NCBI RefSeq assembly: GCF_003626645.1 | Contig: NZ_RBAM01000003.1 | Coordinates: 124,001 to 188,000 of the forward strand | DNA: 64,000 nucleotides | Direction of reading: 5' to 3' | Origin: Streptomyces klenkii | GTDB taxonomy: Bacteria > Actinomycetota > Actinomycetes > Streptomycetales > Streptomycetaceae | In this document: positions 39,793 through 52,372 of the stretch, one piece after another | Layout: each line of letters starts with the position of its first letter | Position numbering within the stretch: the stretch's first letter is position 1 | Notes under the pieces: model-generated | Databases searched by the model: none | What the model saw: only the letters and a program-made list of their open reading frames with translations | What the model was told of the DNA's origin: nothing | Program-made: the position numbers and the translations under genes

Positions 39793-42528
39793 TCAGTGCG
39801 CGGCGGACTCCCAGTCCCGCCCGACACCGACCGACACGTCCAGCGGCGCGCGCAGCGAGACCGCACCCGCCATCTCACGGCGGACCAGCGCCTCGACGGT
39901 CTCCCGCTCGCCCGGCGCGATCTCCAGCACGATTTCGTCGTGGACCTGGAGCAGCATCCGGGACGAGAGCTTCTCCGCCTCCAGCGCCTCCCCCACCCGC
40001 AGCATCGCGATCTTGACGATGTCGGCGGCGGTGCCCTGGATCGGGGCGTTCAGCGCCATCCGCTCGGCCATCTCGCGGCGCTGGCGGTTGTCGCTGTTGA
40101 GGTCCGGGAGATAGCGGCGGCGGCCGAGCATCGTCTCGGTGTAGCCCGTGGCGCGGGCCTCGACGACGACCCGCTGGAGGTAGTCCCGCACGCCGCCGAA
40201 GCGCTCGAAGAAGGTGTCCATCAGCTTGCCCGCCTCGCCGGGGGCGATGTTCAGCTGCTGGGACAGGCCGAACGCCGACAGGCCGTAGGCCAGGCCGTAC
40301 GACATCGCCTTGATCTTCCGGCGCATCTCCGGGTCGACCTCGGTCCGCTCCACGTCGAAGACCTGGGAGGCGACGGTGGTGTGCAGGTCCTCACCGGAGG
40401 CGAACGCCTCGATGAGGCCCTCGTCCTCGGAGAGGTGCGCCATGACCCGCAGCTCGATCTGGCTGTAGTCGGCGGTCATGAGGGACTCGTAGCCCTCGCC
40501 GACGACGAAGCCGCGGCGGATGGCCCGGCCCTCGTCCGTCCGCACCGGGATGTTCTGGAGGTTGGGGTCGGTGGAGGACAGCCGGCCCGTGGCCGCCACC
40601 GTCTGGTTGAAGGTGGTGTGGATCCGGCCGCCGGCCGCGATGGCCTTGATCAGGCCCTCGACCGTGGACCGCAGCTTCGACTGCTCACGGTGCCGCAGCA
40701 TGATCACCGGGAGTTCGTTCTCGGTCTGCGCCGCGAGCCACGCCAGGGCGTCGGCATCCGTGGTGTAGCCGGTCTTGGTCTTCTTCGTCTTCGGCAGGCC
40801 GAGCTCGCCGAAGAGCACCTCTTGCAGCTGCTTGGGCGAGCCGAGGTTGAACTCGTGGCCCGCGGCCGCGTGCGCCTCCTGCACCGCCTGCTGCACCGCG
40901 GCGGCGAACTGCTGCTCCATGCGCTCCAGCCAGCCCCGGTCGGCGGCGATGCCCGCCCGCTCCATACGGGCCAGCAGCGCGCTCGTCGGCAGCTCCACAT
41001 TGCGCAGGAGCTCCGTCGCCCCGACCTCCGCCAGGCGCGTGGTGAACGCGGCACCCAGATCCAGGACCGTGCGGGCCCGGCCCATGAGGGCATCGGCCTC
41101 GGCCTGCTCGTCGGCACCGAAGGCCAGCTGCCCGTCGCCCGCGGCGGCCGTGGCCAGCTCCCGGCCCAGGTACTCCACCGACAGGGCGTCCAGCGCGAAG
41201 GAGCGGCGCCCGGGCTTGACCAGATAGGCGGCCAGCGCCGTGTCCATGCTGACGCCCTCGACGGACCAGCCGTGCTCGGCGAAGACCCGCATCGCCGCCT
41301 TGGCGTCGTGCATGACCTTCGGCGCGCCCGCGCGGGCGCTCCACGCGGCGAACGCCTTCTCGTCGGCCTCGTCGAGCTCCGCCGGGTCGAACCACACGGC
41401 CGGGCCCTCGCCCGTGGCCAGCGCGATCTCCGCGACGCGGCCGCTGCCCAGCGACCACGCGTCGACGGTCGCCACACCGAGCGGGGACGCGCCGTGCTCC
41501 GCGAGCCACGGCGCGAGCTCACCCGCCGCGAGCACCGTGCCGTCCACCTCGGCGCCGGCCGCCGGAGCGACCTCCTCCTCGGCCTCCGCGCCCGGGTCCG
41601 CGGCCAGCAGCCGGTCCCGCAGGCCCTGGTTACGGATCTCCAGACCCTCCAGGAACGCGATCAGCGCCGTGCGGTCGTAGGCCGCGCGCAGCAGGCCCTC
41701 CGGGCCCACCGGCAGCTCCACATCGCGCACCATCTCCGTCAGGCGGCGGTTCAGCTTGACCGCCTCCAGGTGATCGCGGAGGTTCTGCCCGGCCTTGCCC
41801 TTGACCTCCTCGACGCGCTCCACCAGCTCCGCGAACGAACCGAACTGGTTGATCCACTTCGCGGCGGTCTTCTCACCCACGCCCGGGATGCCCGGCAGAT
41901 TGTCCGACGGGTCGCCGCGCAGGGCCGCGAAGTCCGGATACTGCGCCGGGCTCAGGCCGTACTTCTCCTGGACCTTCTCCGGCGTGAAGCGCGTCAGCTC
42001 CGAGACGCCCTTCGTCGGATACAGCACCGTGACGTCATCGGACACCAGCTGGAAGGAGTCCCGGTCACCGGTGACGATCGAGACGTGGAAACCCTCGGCC
42101 TCGGCCTGCGTGGCCAGCGTGGCGATCACGTCGTCCGCCTCGAAGCCGTCCACCGCGAAGCGCGGCACCCGCATCGCGTCGAGCAGCTCGCCGATCAGCT
42201 CGACCTGCCCCTTGAAGTCATCCGGCGTCTTCGACCGCGTCGCCTTGTACTCCGGGAACTCCTCCGAGCGCCACGTCTTGCGCGACACGTCGAACGCCAC
42301 GGCGAAGTGCGTGGGCGCCTCGTCACGCAGGGTGTTCGCCAGCATCGACGCGAAGCCGTACACCGCGTTCGTCGTCTGCCCGGCCACCGTCGTGAAATTC
42401 TCCGCGGGCAGCGCGAAGAACGCCCGGTACGCCATCGAGTGCCCGTCCATGAGGAGCAGGCGGGGGCGACCTCCCTCCGCTGCCTCGGTGCCGGTCGGTC
42501 CGTTCGTCTTCACTGCCTTTGCTGCCAC
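39793..42528 (-). CDS. polA: DNA polymerase I
   Basis: Repair and Okazaki-fragment polymerase of 911 residues. Order: 5'-3' exonuclease (LLLMDGHSMAYRAFFAL at ~20, FEADDVIATLA, TGDRDSFQLV), a middle 3'-5' exonuclease-like domain that has lost the catalytic acids, and the family A polymerase (SSTDPNLQNIPVRTDEGR, TADYSQIELRVMAHLS, QVHDEIVLEI). Actinobacterial Pol I usually lacks proofreading. GTG at 42528 (MAAKAVKTNG) is supported by the damage-type promoter whose -10 ends 7 bases upstream; the longer open frame would begin before it. Confidence 0.97.
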   Translation of the reverse strand: MAAKAVKTNGPTGTEAAEGGRPRLLLMDGHSMAYRAFFALPAENFTTVAGQTTNAVYGFASMLANTLRDEAPTHFAVAFDVSRKTWRSEEFPEYKATRSKTPDDFKGQVELIGELLDAMRVPRFAVDGFEADDVIATLATQAEAEGFHVSIVTGDRDSFQLVSDDVTVLYPTKGVSELTRFTPEKVQEKYGLSPAQYPDFAALRGDPSDNLPGIPGVGEKTAAKWINQFGSFAELVERVEEVKGKAGQNLRDHLEAVKLNRRLTEMVRDVELPVGPEGLLRAAYDRTALIAFLEGLEIRNQGLRDRLLAADPGAEAEEEVAPAAGAEVDGTVLAAGELAPWLAEHGASPLGVATVDAWSLGSGRVAEIALATGEGPAVWFDPAELDEADEKAFAAWSARAGAPKVMHDAKAAMRVFAEHGWSVEGVSMDTALAAYLVKPGRRSFALDALSVEYLGRELATAAAGDGQLAFGADEQAEADALMGRARTVLDLGAAFTTRLAEVGATELLRNVELPTSALLARMERAGIAADRGWLERMEQQFAAAVQQAVQEAHAAAGHEFNLGSPKQLQEVLFGELGLPKTKKTKTGYTTDADALAWLAAQTENELPVIMLRHREQSKLRSTVEGLIKAIAAGGRIHTTFNQTVAATGRLSSTDPNLQNIPVRTDEGRAIRRGFVVGEGYESLMTADYSQIELRVMAHLSEDEGLIEAFASGEDLHTTVASQVFDVERTEVDPEMRRKIKAMSYGLAYGLSAFGLSQQLNIAPGEAGKLMDTFFERFGGVRDYLQRVVVEARATGYTETMLGRRRYLPDLNSDNRQRREMAERMALNAPIQGTAADIVKIAMLRVGEALEAEKLSSRMLLQVHDEIVLEIAPGERETVEALVRREMAGAVSLRAPLDVSVGVGRDWESAAH

Positions 42529-42535
42529 GCCCCCG

Positions 42536-42558
42536 ATCCTGCCACGGACCACTGACAA
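42536..42558 (-). promoter_or_regulatory. PafBC-type DNA-damage promoter of polA
   Basis: Minus strand TTGTCAGTG, 8 bases, CAGGAT. The upstream half is an exact match to the damage element and the -10 deviates at one base (C for T). Seven bases separate it from the GTG start, predicting a leaderless mRNA. Confidence 0.75.
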
Positions 42559-42747
42559 TCCCGGCCACGGCGACCGGACCGGCCCCTCCCCGGCGACCCC
42601 GGCCGGCTCACCGACCCCACCCGGCACCCGCCACCGACCTCACCCCGGCACCCGCCACCGCCCCGTGACAGGATCGGATCCGTACGTCAGACGCGCACGG
42701 GAACCCGTACGCGACACCGCGCACCACCAACGCTCAAGGGGGAGCGA

Positions 42748-45036
<2,289 letters not shown>

Positions 45037-45112
45037 CGACGGTTGACGGCAAGGCCGCTGAACTGAAAAAACTTTCACACCACAACGGCCGAGGGTGATC
45101 GGAGCACGACGC

Positions 45113-45568
45113 ATGGGCGAGCACGGCAAGACCACGTTCCCGCAGGAGGTCCTGGACCAGTGGGCCGGCAGCGGGCTCGACCTGCCCGCCCTCTTCTCGG
45201 CCGGGCACCTCGGCGAACGCATGGGCGTGCGCGTCGTCGAGGCCTCCGCCGACCGCGTCGTCGGCACCATGCCCGTCGAGGGCAACACCCAGCCGTACGG
45301 ACTGCTGCACGGCGGCGCCTCCGCCGTGCTCGCCGAAACCCTCGGCTCCGTCGGCGCGATGCTGCACGGCGGGCCCTCGCGCATCGCCGTCGGCGTCGAC
45401 CTCAACTGCACCCACCACCGCGGCGTCCGCTCCGGACTGGTGACCGGCGTCGCCACGCCCGTCCACCGGGGGCGCACCACCGCCACGTACGAGGTCGTCG
45501 TCACCGACGAGCAGGGCAAGCGCGTGTGCTCCGCGCGGCTCACCTGCGTCATCCGCGACGCGGGGTGA
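45113..45568 (+). CDS. Hotdog-fold PaaI-type thioesterase
   Basis: A 151-residue hotdog thioesterase acting on acyl- or aryl-CoA. The core is GLLHGGASAVLAETLGSVGAML with the catalytic acidic residue in LAET, then VGVDLNCTHHRGVRSG and VVVTDEQGKRVCSARLTCVI. The ATG at 45113 has GGAG 8 bases upstream; GTG at 45095 is an alternative. It follows the oxidoreductase gene by 76 bases. Substrate unknown, though PaaI-type enzymes often clear stalled phenylacetyl-CoA-like intermediates. Confidence 0.9.
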   Translation: MGEHGKTTFPQEVLDQWAGSGLDLPALFSAGHLGERMGVRVVEASADRVVGTMPVEGNTQPYGLLHGGASAVLAETLGSVGAMLHGGPSRIAVGVDLNCTHHRGVRSGLVTGVATPVHRGRTTATYEVVVTDEQGKRVCSARLTCVIRDAG

Positions 45569-45646
45569 CCGGCGCCGCCGAAGCGTGACCACCGGCGGGG
45601 GCGACTTGGCATTCCGCCGGGCCCCGCCGCCTGGGTTTCTCGCCGT

Positions 45647-45674
45647 TGCGGCGGACAAATCTGTTTCCGCCGCA
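45647..45674 (+). terminator. Terminator after the thioesterase gene
   Basis: TGCGGCGGA and TCCGCCGCA, a perfect 9-bp stem with a 10-base A/T-rich loop, about 80 bases past the stop. The remainder of 45569-45809 shows no gene. Confidence 0.55.
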
Positions 45675-45809
45675 CCACACGGCTTACTGCCGGCACGCCA
45701 AGGACTTCCCTCCGCCGCAGCGGCGAGCAACCACCACGTCGCAGACCGGCGGTGCCGAACTGCGGGCAGACGACTTCCCCGCATCCCGGATGCGCTCTAC
45801 CTTCGCACC

Positions 45810-46193
45810 ATGCGGGCACCCCTACGCGGCCGAACGGCCTGCGCCTCGCTGCTGACAGCCGCCCTCCTTTCCGGCTGCGGAGGCTCCGCAGCCGGCCCCG
45901 CCCCGCAATCCCCCGAGCCCGCCTCCCCCGTGCAGCTGTGCACCAAGCTCATCTCGTACTGGGCCGAACAGGACCTCACCGGCGGCAAGTGGGCCGGCCT
46001 CGACTGGGAACAGAAGGGCCTGTCGAACGAGCAGTACGAGCTCTACAGCGACATCGTGCAGGCGGCGCGCGCCGAACAGCGACAGCACGGGACGGACGCG
46101 GCCCTCACATGGCTCCGGCGCCGATCCGCCGAGCGCTGCAAAGCCACCAACGGAGCGACCGGCAGCTCCGAGAACTGGCGACCCCCGACGTAA
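45810..46193 (+). CDS. Small secreted lipoprotein of unknown function
   Basis: A 127-residue protein with a signal peptide and lipobox LLSGCGG (Cys at about residue 23), a Pro/Ser linker, and a ~85-residue helical domain (VQLCTKLISYWAEQDL, EQYELYSDIVQAARAEQ, RRSAERCKA) holding two further cysteines that could form a disulfide. No family recognised. It is next to the liv operon, separated by a 300-base gap. Confidence 0.8.
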   Translation: MRAPLRGRTACASLLTAALLSGCGGSAAGPAPQSPEPASPVQLCTKLISYWAEQDLTGGKWAGLDWEQKGLSNEQYELYSDIVQAARAEQRQHGTDAALTWLRRRSAERCKATNGATGSSENWRPPT

Positions 46194-46494
46194 CGTTGTG
46201 TAACCACAGGGCAGAGCGGGAAGCGTAGGGGCGGCGACGCAAGCACCGCCCGCATGGCCGGACATCCCCCTCCCGCACCCCCGACCACTTAGCGGAACTG
46301 CACTTTCTGGCTCCGCACTCGGGGGACAAATCACCATCCGCGAAGATCATTCGCTCAGCACTGCTACACAGAATTCCCCAGAAGTGAGCTGCGTCATAAC
46401 AAGACAGTCACATCATGGCCAGCACCTCTGCCCCCCGTCGCCGCACCCCCTTAGAGTCACGGCCAGTCACCACCCCGCGGGGAAAGGACACACC
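46194..46494 (+). other. Intergenic region upstream of livJ
   Basis: 301 bases with no gene. A weak CCCCCGA/TCGGGGG pairing around 46278-46324 may be a hairpin. A TAGAGT -10-like hexamer lies about 40 bases before the livJ start and GGAAAGGA just before it, but I see no matching -35. Confidence 0.4.
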
Positions 46495-47736
46495 GTGCGC
46501 CATCGTCCCCTGCTCCTCCTCACCAGCACCCTCGCCGCCGGCGCCCTCACCCTCAGCGCCTGCGGCTCACGCGACGACGGCGGCAAGAGCGACGACAGCG
46601 ACGGCGGCGGCGCGCAGACCACCGTGGTCATCGGCGTCGACGCCCCGCTGACCGGCTCCCTCTCCGCCCTCGGCCAGGGCATCAAGAACTCCGTCGACCT
46701 CGCCGCCCGCACCGCCAACAAGAACAAGGAAGTCAAGGGCGTCACCTTCCGCACCGAAACCCTCGACGACCAGGCCGTCCCGGCCTCCGGCCAGCAGAAC
46801 GCCACCAAACTCGTCGCCGACAAATCCGTCCTCGGCGTCGTCGGCCCCCTCAACTCGGGCGTCTCCCAGTCCATGCAGGGCGTCTTCGCCCGCGCCGACC
46901 TCACCCAGGTCTCCCCCGCCAACACCAGCCCCGAACTCAGCCAGGGCGACAGCTGGCTCAAGGGCGACAAGAAACGCCCCTTCAAAACCTACTTCCGCAC
47001 CGCCACCACCGACATCATCCAAGGCCGCTTCGCCGCGCAGTACGCCTACAACGACGCCAAGAAGAAAAAAGCCTTCATCGTCGACGACAAACAGACCTAC
47101 GGCGTCGGCCTCGCCTCCATCTTCGGCCAGGAATTCAAACGCCTCGGCGGCGAAGTCGTCGGCACCGACCACATCACCGTCAAAGAAACCGACTTCTCCA
47201 GCGTCGCCAACAAGGTCAAGAACAGCGGCGCCGACATCGTCTACTACGGCGGCCAGTACCCCGAAGGCGGCCTGCTCTCCGACCAGGTCAAGAAGGCCGG
47301 CGCCCACATCCCCCTCATGGGCGGCGACGGCATCTACGACCCCGCCTTCATCAAGGCCTCCAGCGAGAGCAACGACGGCGACCTGGGCACCTCCGTCGGC
47401 TACCCCGTAGAAGACCTCGACTCCGCGAAGGCCTTCGTCCAGAACTACAAAGCAGCCGACTACAAAGACCCCTACGCGGCGTACGGCGGCTACTCCTACG
47501 ACGCCGCCTGGGCCATCATCCAGGCCGTCAAGAGCGTCGTCACCGCCAACAACGGAAAACTCCCCGCCGACGCCCGCGCCAAAGTCACCGAAGCCATGGG
47601 CAAGGTGTCCTTCGAAGGAGTCACCGGAAAGGTCTCCTTCGACGAATTCGGCGACACCACCAACAAACAACTGACCGTCTACCAGGTCAAGGGCGACGCC
47701 TGGAAGTCCGTCAAGAGCGCCACCTTCAAGGACTGA
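46495..47736 (+). CDS. livJ: Branched-chain amino acid ABC transporter substrate-binding lipoprotein
   Basis: Extracytoplasmic receptor of the Liv-type importer. 413 residues: signal peptide with lipobox TLSACGS (Cys at about residue 23), an Asp/Gly-rich linker, and a periplasmic-binding-protein type I fold (VIGVDAPLTGSLSALGQGIKNSVDLAART, GVVGPLNSGVSQSM, DIVYYGGQYPEGGLLSDQVKKAG, AAYGGYSYDAAWAIIQAVKS). GTG at 46495 follows GGAAAGGA. The first gene of livJHMGF; its stop codon begins a 35-bp tandem repeat. Confidence 0.95.
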   Translation: MRHRPLLLLTSTLAAGALTLSACGSRDDGGKSDDSDGGGAQTTVVIGVDAPLTGSLSALGQGIKNSVDLAARTANKNKEVKGVTFRTETLDDQAVPASGQQNATKLVADKSVLGVVGPLNSGVSQSMQGVFARADLTQVSPANTSPELSQGDSWLKGDKKRPFKTYFRTATTDIIQGRFAAQYAYNDAKKKKAFIVDDKQTYGVGLASIFGQEFKRLGGEVVGTDHITVKETDFSSVANKVKNSGADIVYYGGQYPEGGLLSDQVKKAGAHIPLMGGDGIYDPAFIKASSESNDGDLGTSVGYPVEDLDSAKAFVQNYKAADYKDPYAAYGGYSYDAAWAIIQAVKSVVTANNGKLPADARAKVTEAMGKVSFEGVTGKVSFDEFGDTTNKQLTVYQVKGDAWKSVKSATFKD

Positions 47737-47832
47737 GCTCTCGCAGGCGCCGAGCACGCGTCAAAGACTGAGTCCTCTCCAGCACCGAGCACTCGTCAAG
47801 GACTGAGCTCTCTCAAGCGCCGAGCACACGTC
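47728..47832 (+). repeat. Three 35-bp tandem repeats starting at the livJ stop
   Basis: Units 47728-47762, 47763-47797 and 47798-47832 share AAGGACTGAG...GCCGAGCAC.CGTC with a few changes; shorter decayed pieces follow to about 47865. The first unit includes the last livJ codons and TGA, so the stop context is copied three times. Confidence 0.8.
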
Positions 47833-47954
47833 AAGCACCGCGCACCCGTCACCGACCGAGCACCCACCCGGACCCCGGCCCACCGCGCGAGGAAGCGACC
47901 AACCCACGCCCTCGCGCGGACCCGCACCCGACCACCCGCAACGGAGGCCCAGCG

Positions 47955-48887
47955 GTGCACCAACTGCCGCAAACGCTGGTCAACGGACTCGCCCTCGGTG
48001 CCCTCTACGGCCTCATCGCCATCGGGTACACCATGGTCTACGGCATCGTCCAGCTCATCAACTTCGCCCACGGCGAGATCGTCATGATCGGAGCCTTCGG
48101 CGCCCTCACCATCCACCTCTGGCTCCCCGGCGGCACCCCCCTGCCCGCCGCCCTCCCCCTCATGCTCATCGGCGGCGCCATAGCCTCCGTAGCCGTCGCC
48201 ACCGCGGCCGAACGCTTCGCCTACCGGCCCCTGCGCACCGCCCCCCGGCTCGCCCCCCTCATCACCGCCATCGGCCTCTCCATCGCCCTCCAGCAAATCG
48301 TCTGGGCCTTCTACCCCGACGCCAAGAAATCCCGCGGATTCCCGCAGTTCCAAGGCGACGCCTTCGAACTCGCCGGCAACCTCCACCTCCAGCGCGACGA
48401 CCTCTTCGTCCTCATCGCGGCACCCCTGTGCATGCTCGCCCTCGGCCTCTTCGTCGCCAAAAGCCGCACCGGCCGCGCCATGCAAGCCACCGCCCAGGAC
48501 CCCGACACCGCAAAACTCATGGGCATCAACACCGACCGCATCATCGTCCTGGCCTTCGCCATCGGCGGCGCCTTCGCCGCCGTCGCCGCAGTCGCCCAAG
48601 GACTCCGCGCCGGACAGATCAACTTCGAAATGGGCTTCATCCTCGGCCTCAAAGCCTTCACCGCCGCCGTCCTCGGCGGCATCGGCAACATCTACGGAGC
48701 CATGCTCGGCGGAGTCGTCCTCGGCATCGCCGAAGCCGCCGCATCCACCTACATCCAGCACATCCCCGGAATGCAGCAACTCGGCGGAGGCGGCTGGAAA
48801 GACGTCTGGGCCTTCGCCCTCCTCATCCTCGTCCTCCTCATCAGGCCCCAAGGGCTGCTCGGCGAACGCGTCGCGGATCGGGCGTGA
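47955..48887 (+). CDS. livH: Branched-chain amino acid ABC permease LivH
   Basis: A 310-residue inner-membrane permease with about eight helices. The start LVNGLALGALYGLIAIGYTMVYGIVQLINFAHGEIVMIGAF is the hallmark of LivH, and GLKAFTAAVLGGIGNIYGAMLGGVVLGIAEA is the ATPase-contact loop. GTG start at 47955 preceded by GGAGG. It overlaps or nearly overlaps livM downstream. Confidence 0.96.
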   Translation: MHQLPQTLVNGLALGALYGLIAIGYTMVYGIVQLINFAHGEIVMIGAFGALTIHLWLPGGTPLPAALPLMLIGGAIASVAVATAAERFAYRPLRTAPRLAPLITAIGLSIALQQIVWAFYPDAKKSRGFPQFQGDAFELAGNLHLQRDDLFVLIAAPLCMLALGLFVAKSRTGRAMQATAQDPDTAKLMGINTDRIIVLAFAIGGAFAAVAAVAQGLRAGQINFEMGFILGLKAFTAAVLGGIGNIYGAMLGGVVLGIAEAAASTYIQHIPGMQQLGGGGWKDVWAFALLILVLLIRPQGLLGERVADRA

Positions 48888-48892
48888 GAGCA

Positions 48893-50725
48893 ATGAACCC
48901 ACAGACAACCCCGGCAGCACACACACCCCCCACCGCCGAAGCCGTCCCCCTCATCCCCCTCCCCCTCAACACCGCTCGCGCCCTCACCACCGCCGGCGCC
49001 CTCCTCAGCGCCGCCTCCACCTTCCTCTCCTGGACCTGGACCACCCGCTTCCCCGGCAACCTCACCGTCAACGGCTACCCCGGCGGACTCCAGCTCCTCA
49101 CCCTCACCGGCGCCCTCCTCACCCTCGCCTACGCCCTCACCTCCTGGAACATCCCAGGCCTCCGCTGGCTCAACCCCACCGGCAGCCACAACGCCACCGC
49201 CCTCCTGGCCATCGCCACCCTCGCCACCACCTGGTACACCCTCATCGCCATCGCCGCACAACTCGGCGGCCTCGCCAACCTCGAACCCGGCGGCTACACG
49301 GCCGCCCTCACCACACTGCTCACCCTCCTCGGCACCCTCGCCCTCCCCCTCGACCGACGCCCCGCCGACCCCGCCCCGGCCACCGGCCGCCTGAGCAGCA
49401 CCCGCGCCGCAACCGCCGTACGCTCCGCCCTGCGCACCCTCGGCCCCGGCCGCACCGGCAAGCAGCCGCCCCTGCCCCGGCCCCTGCCGCCCTGGGCCGA
49501 AATCCTCGTCATCGCCGCAGCTTTCGGCCTCGCCCTCGGCATCGTCACGTACGGAATCGGCACCGCCTACGGCGAACTCTTCACCGGCTTCCTGCTCCTC
49601 GCCGGCTTCGGCACCGCGGGCCTCGCCCGGGCCGGACTCCTCGGCCGGCTCACCGCACTGACCGCCAAGCACCGCACACCCACCGTCACCGCCGCCTTCG
49701 TCGCCGCGGCCCTCTTCCCCCTGACCCAGGACACCGACCAGTACACGCTCATCGCCGTCAACATCCTGATCTTCTCGACCGTCGCCCTCGGCCTCAACGT
49801 CGTCGTCGGCCTCGCCGGCCTCCTCGACCTGGGCTACGTCGCCTTCCTCGGCGTCGGCGCCTACACCGCCGCCCTCGTCTCCGGCACCACCGCATCCACC
49901 CTGGACATCCGGTTCCCCTTCTGGGCCGCCGTCCTCACCGGCGCCGCCGCCTCCCTCGTCTTCGGCGTCGTCATCGGCGCCCCCACCCTCCGGCTGCGCG
50001 GCGACTACCTCGCCATCGTCACCCTCGGATTCGGCGAGATCTTCCGCATCACCGTCGGCAACCTCAACGGCGAATCCGGCCCCTCACTCACCAACGGCCC
50101 CAACGGCATCCCCAACATCCCCGACCTCGTCCTCTTCGGCTACTCCTTCGGCAAGACCCACCACCTCGGCAGCATCACCCTCAACCCCTTCGCCAACTAC
50201 TACCTCCTGATGCTCCTCTTCACCGTCATCGTCGTCCTCGTCTTCAGCCGCGCCGGCAACTCCCGCATCGGCCGCGCCTGGATCGCCATCCGCGAGGACG
50301 AAACCGCCGCCACCGCCATGGGCATCAACGGCTTCCGCCTCAAACTCCTGGCCTTCGCCCTCGGTGCCACCCTCGCCGGACTCGCCGGCACCGTCCAGGC
50401 CCACGTCGCCTACACCGTCGTCCCCGAGCAGTACGTCTTCGCCGGCCCCGTACCGCCCAACTCCGCCTTCCTCCTCGCAGCAGTCATCCTCGGCGGCATG
50501 GGCACCATCAGCGGCCCCCTCCTCGGCGCCGCCCTCCTCTACCTCATCCCCGCCAAACTCCAGTTCCTCCAGGACTACCAACTCCTCGCCTTCGGCGCCG
50601 CCCTCATCCTCCTCATGCGCTTCCGCCCCGAAGGCCTCATCCCCAACCGCCGCCGGCAACTCGAATTCCACGACGGAACCACCACCGGCAGCACCCTCAC
50701 GCACGCGGAGGCGACCACCCCATGA
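48893..50725 (+). CDS. livM: Branched-chain amino acid ABC permease LivM with long N-terminal extension
   Basis: A 610-residue permease. The C-terminal ~320 residues are the LivM core (NILIFSTVALGLNVVVGLAGLLDLGYVAFLGVGAYTAAL, GDYLAIVTLGFGEIFRITV, AVILGGMGTISGPLLGAALL). The N-terminal ~280 residues add five to seven extra helices and a Pro/Arg linker, a common actinobacterial extension. Start at ATG 48893; GTG at 48884 would give a GTGA overlap with livH and is equally possible. Its 3' end overlaps livG by four bases. Confidence 0.93.
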   Translation: MNPQTTPAAHTPPTAEAVPLIPLPLNTARALTTAGALLSAASTFLSWTWTTRFPGNLTVNGYPGGLQLLTLTGALLTLAYALTSWNIPGLRWLNPTGSHNATALLAIATLATTWYTLIAIAAQLGGLANLEPGGYTAALTTLLTLLGTLALPLDRRPADPAPATGRLSSTRAATAVRSALRTLGPGRTGKQPPLPRPLPPWAEILVIAAAFGLALGIVTYGIGTAYGELFTGFLLLAGFGTAGLARAGLLGRLTALTAKHRTPTVTAAFVAAALFPLTQDTDQYTLIAVNILIFSTVALGLNVVVGLAGLLDLGYVAFLGVGAYTAALVSGTTASTLDIRFPFWAAVLTGAAASLVFGVVIGAPTLRLRGDYLAIVTLGFGEIFRITVGNLNGESGPSLTNGPNGIPNIPDLVLFGYSFGKTHHLGSITLNPFANYYLLMLLFTVIVVLVFSRAGNSRIGRAWIAIREDETAATAMGINGFRLKLLAFALGATLAGLAGTVQAHVAYTVVPEQYVFAGPVPPNSAFLLAAVILGGMGTISGPLLGAALLYLIPAKLQFLQDYQLLAFGAALILLMRFRPEGLIPNRRRQLEFHDGTTTGSTLTHAEATTP

Positions 50726-51596
50726 CCACCCCCGCCACCGCCCCCGCGAAAGCCCCCGCAGCAACCCCCGTCCTCACCGCAACAGGCGTCACCATGCGCT
50801 TCGGCGGCCTCACCGCCGTACGCGACGTCGACCTCACCGTCCACCACAACGAAATCGTCGGCCTCATCGGACCCAACGGCGCCGGCAAAACCACCTTCTT
50901 CAACTGCCTCACCGGCCTCTACGTCCCCACCGAGGGCACCGTCGCCTTCAAAGGCGCCAAGCTGCCACCCAAACCCCACCTCGTCACCAAAGCCGGCATC
51001 GCCCGCACCTTCCAGAACATCCGCCTCTTCGCCAACATGACCGTCCTCGAAAACGTCCTCGTCGGCCGCCACACCCGCACCAAAGAAGGCCTCTTCTCCG
51101 CCCTCCTCCGCGGCCCCGCATTCCGCCGCGCCGAAAAAGCCTCCGAAGAACGCGCCATGGAACTCCTCACCTTCACCGGACTCGCCGGCAAACGCGACCA
51201 CCTCGCCCGCAACCTCCCCTACGGAGAACAACGCAAGCTCGAAATCGCCCGCGCCCTCGCCAGCGACCCCGGACTCCTCCTCCTCGACGAACCCACCGCC
51301 GGCATGAACCCCCAGGAAACCCGCGCCACCGAAACACTCGTCCACGCCATCCGCGCCCAAGGCACCGCCGTCCTCGTCATCGAGCACGACATGCGCTTCA
51401 TCTTCGCCCTCTGCGACCGCGTCGCCGTCCTCGTCCAAGGCGAAAAACTCACCGAAGGCACATCAGAAGCCGTCCAAGCCGACGAACGCGTCATCGCCGC
51501 ATACCTGGGCACACCCTTCGAAGGCGCACCGGGAGAAGAAGAAGCCGCGGAAGTCGCCGCGGCCGAAGCACGCACCGAAGAAGGGGAGGAGAACCA

Positions 51597-51600
<4 letters not shown>
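50722..51600 (+). CDS. livG: Branched-chain amino acid ABC ATP-binding protein LivG
   Basis: A 292-residue ATPase: Walker A GPNGAGKTTFFN (~55), LivG-specific TFQNIRLFANMTVLENVLVG, signature LPYGEQRKLEIARAL, Walker B LLLLDEPTAGMNP and IEHDMRFIFALCDR. A Glu-rich tail of ~30 residues extends beyond the usual end. ATGA overlap with livM and GTGA overlap with livF indicate coupled translation. Confidence 0.96.
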
Positions 51601-52313
<713 letters not shown>

Positions 52314-52314
52314 C

Positions 52315-52347
52315 GAGGGCCCGTGTCCTGTACGGACACGGGCCCTC
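52315..52347. terminator. Bidirectional terminator between livF and the ANTAR regulator
   Basis: Perfect 14-bp stem GAGGGCCCGTGTCC with a TGTAC loop, between convergent genes. Confidence 0.9.
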
Positions 52348-52372
52348 GCTCGCGGTGCGGGTACGGCCGGGG

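Noticed and set aside
47728..47865. CRISPR array
   Set aside because: The repeats are contiguous with no spacers and begin in a coding stop; no cas genes in the window.
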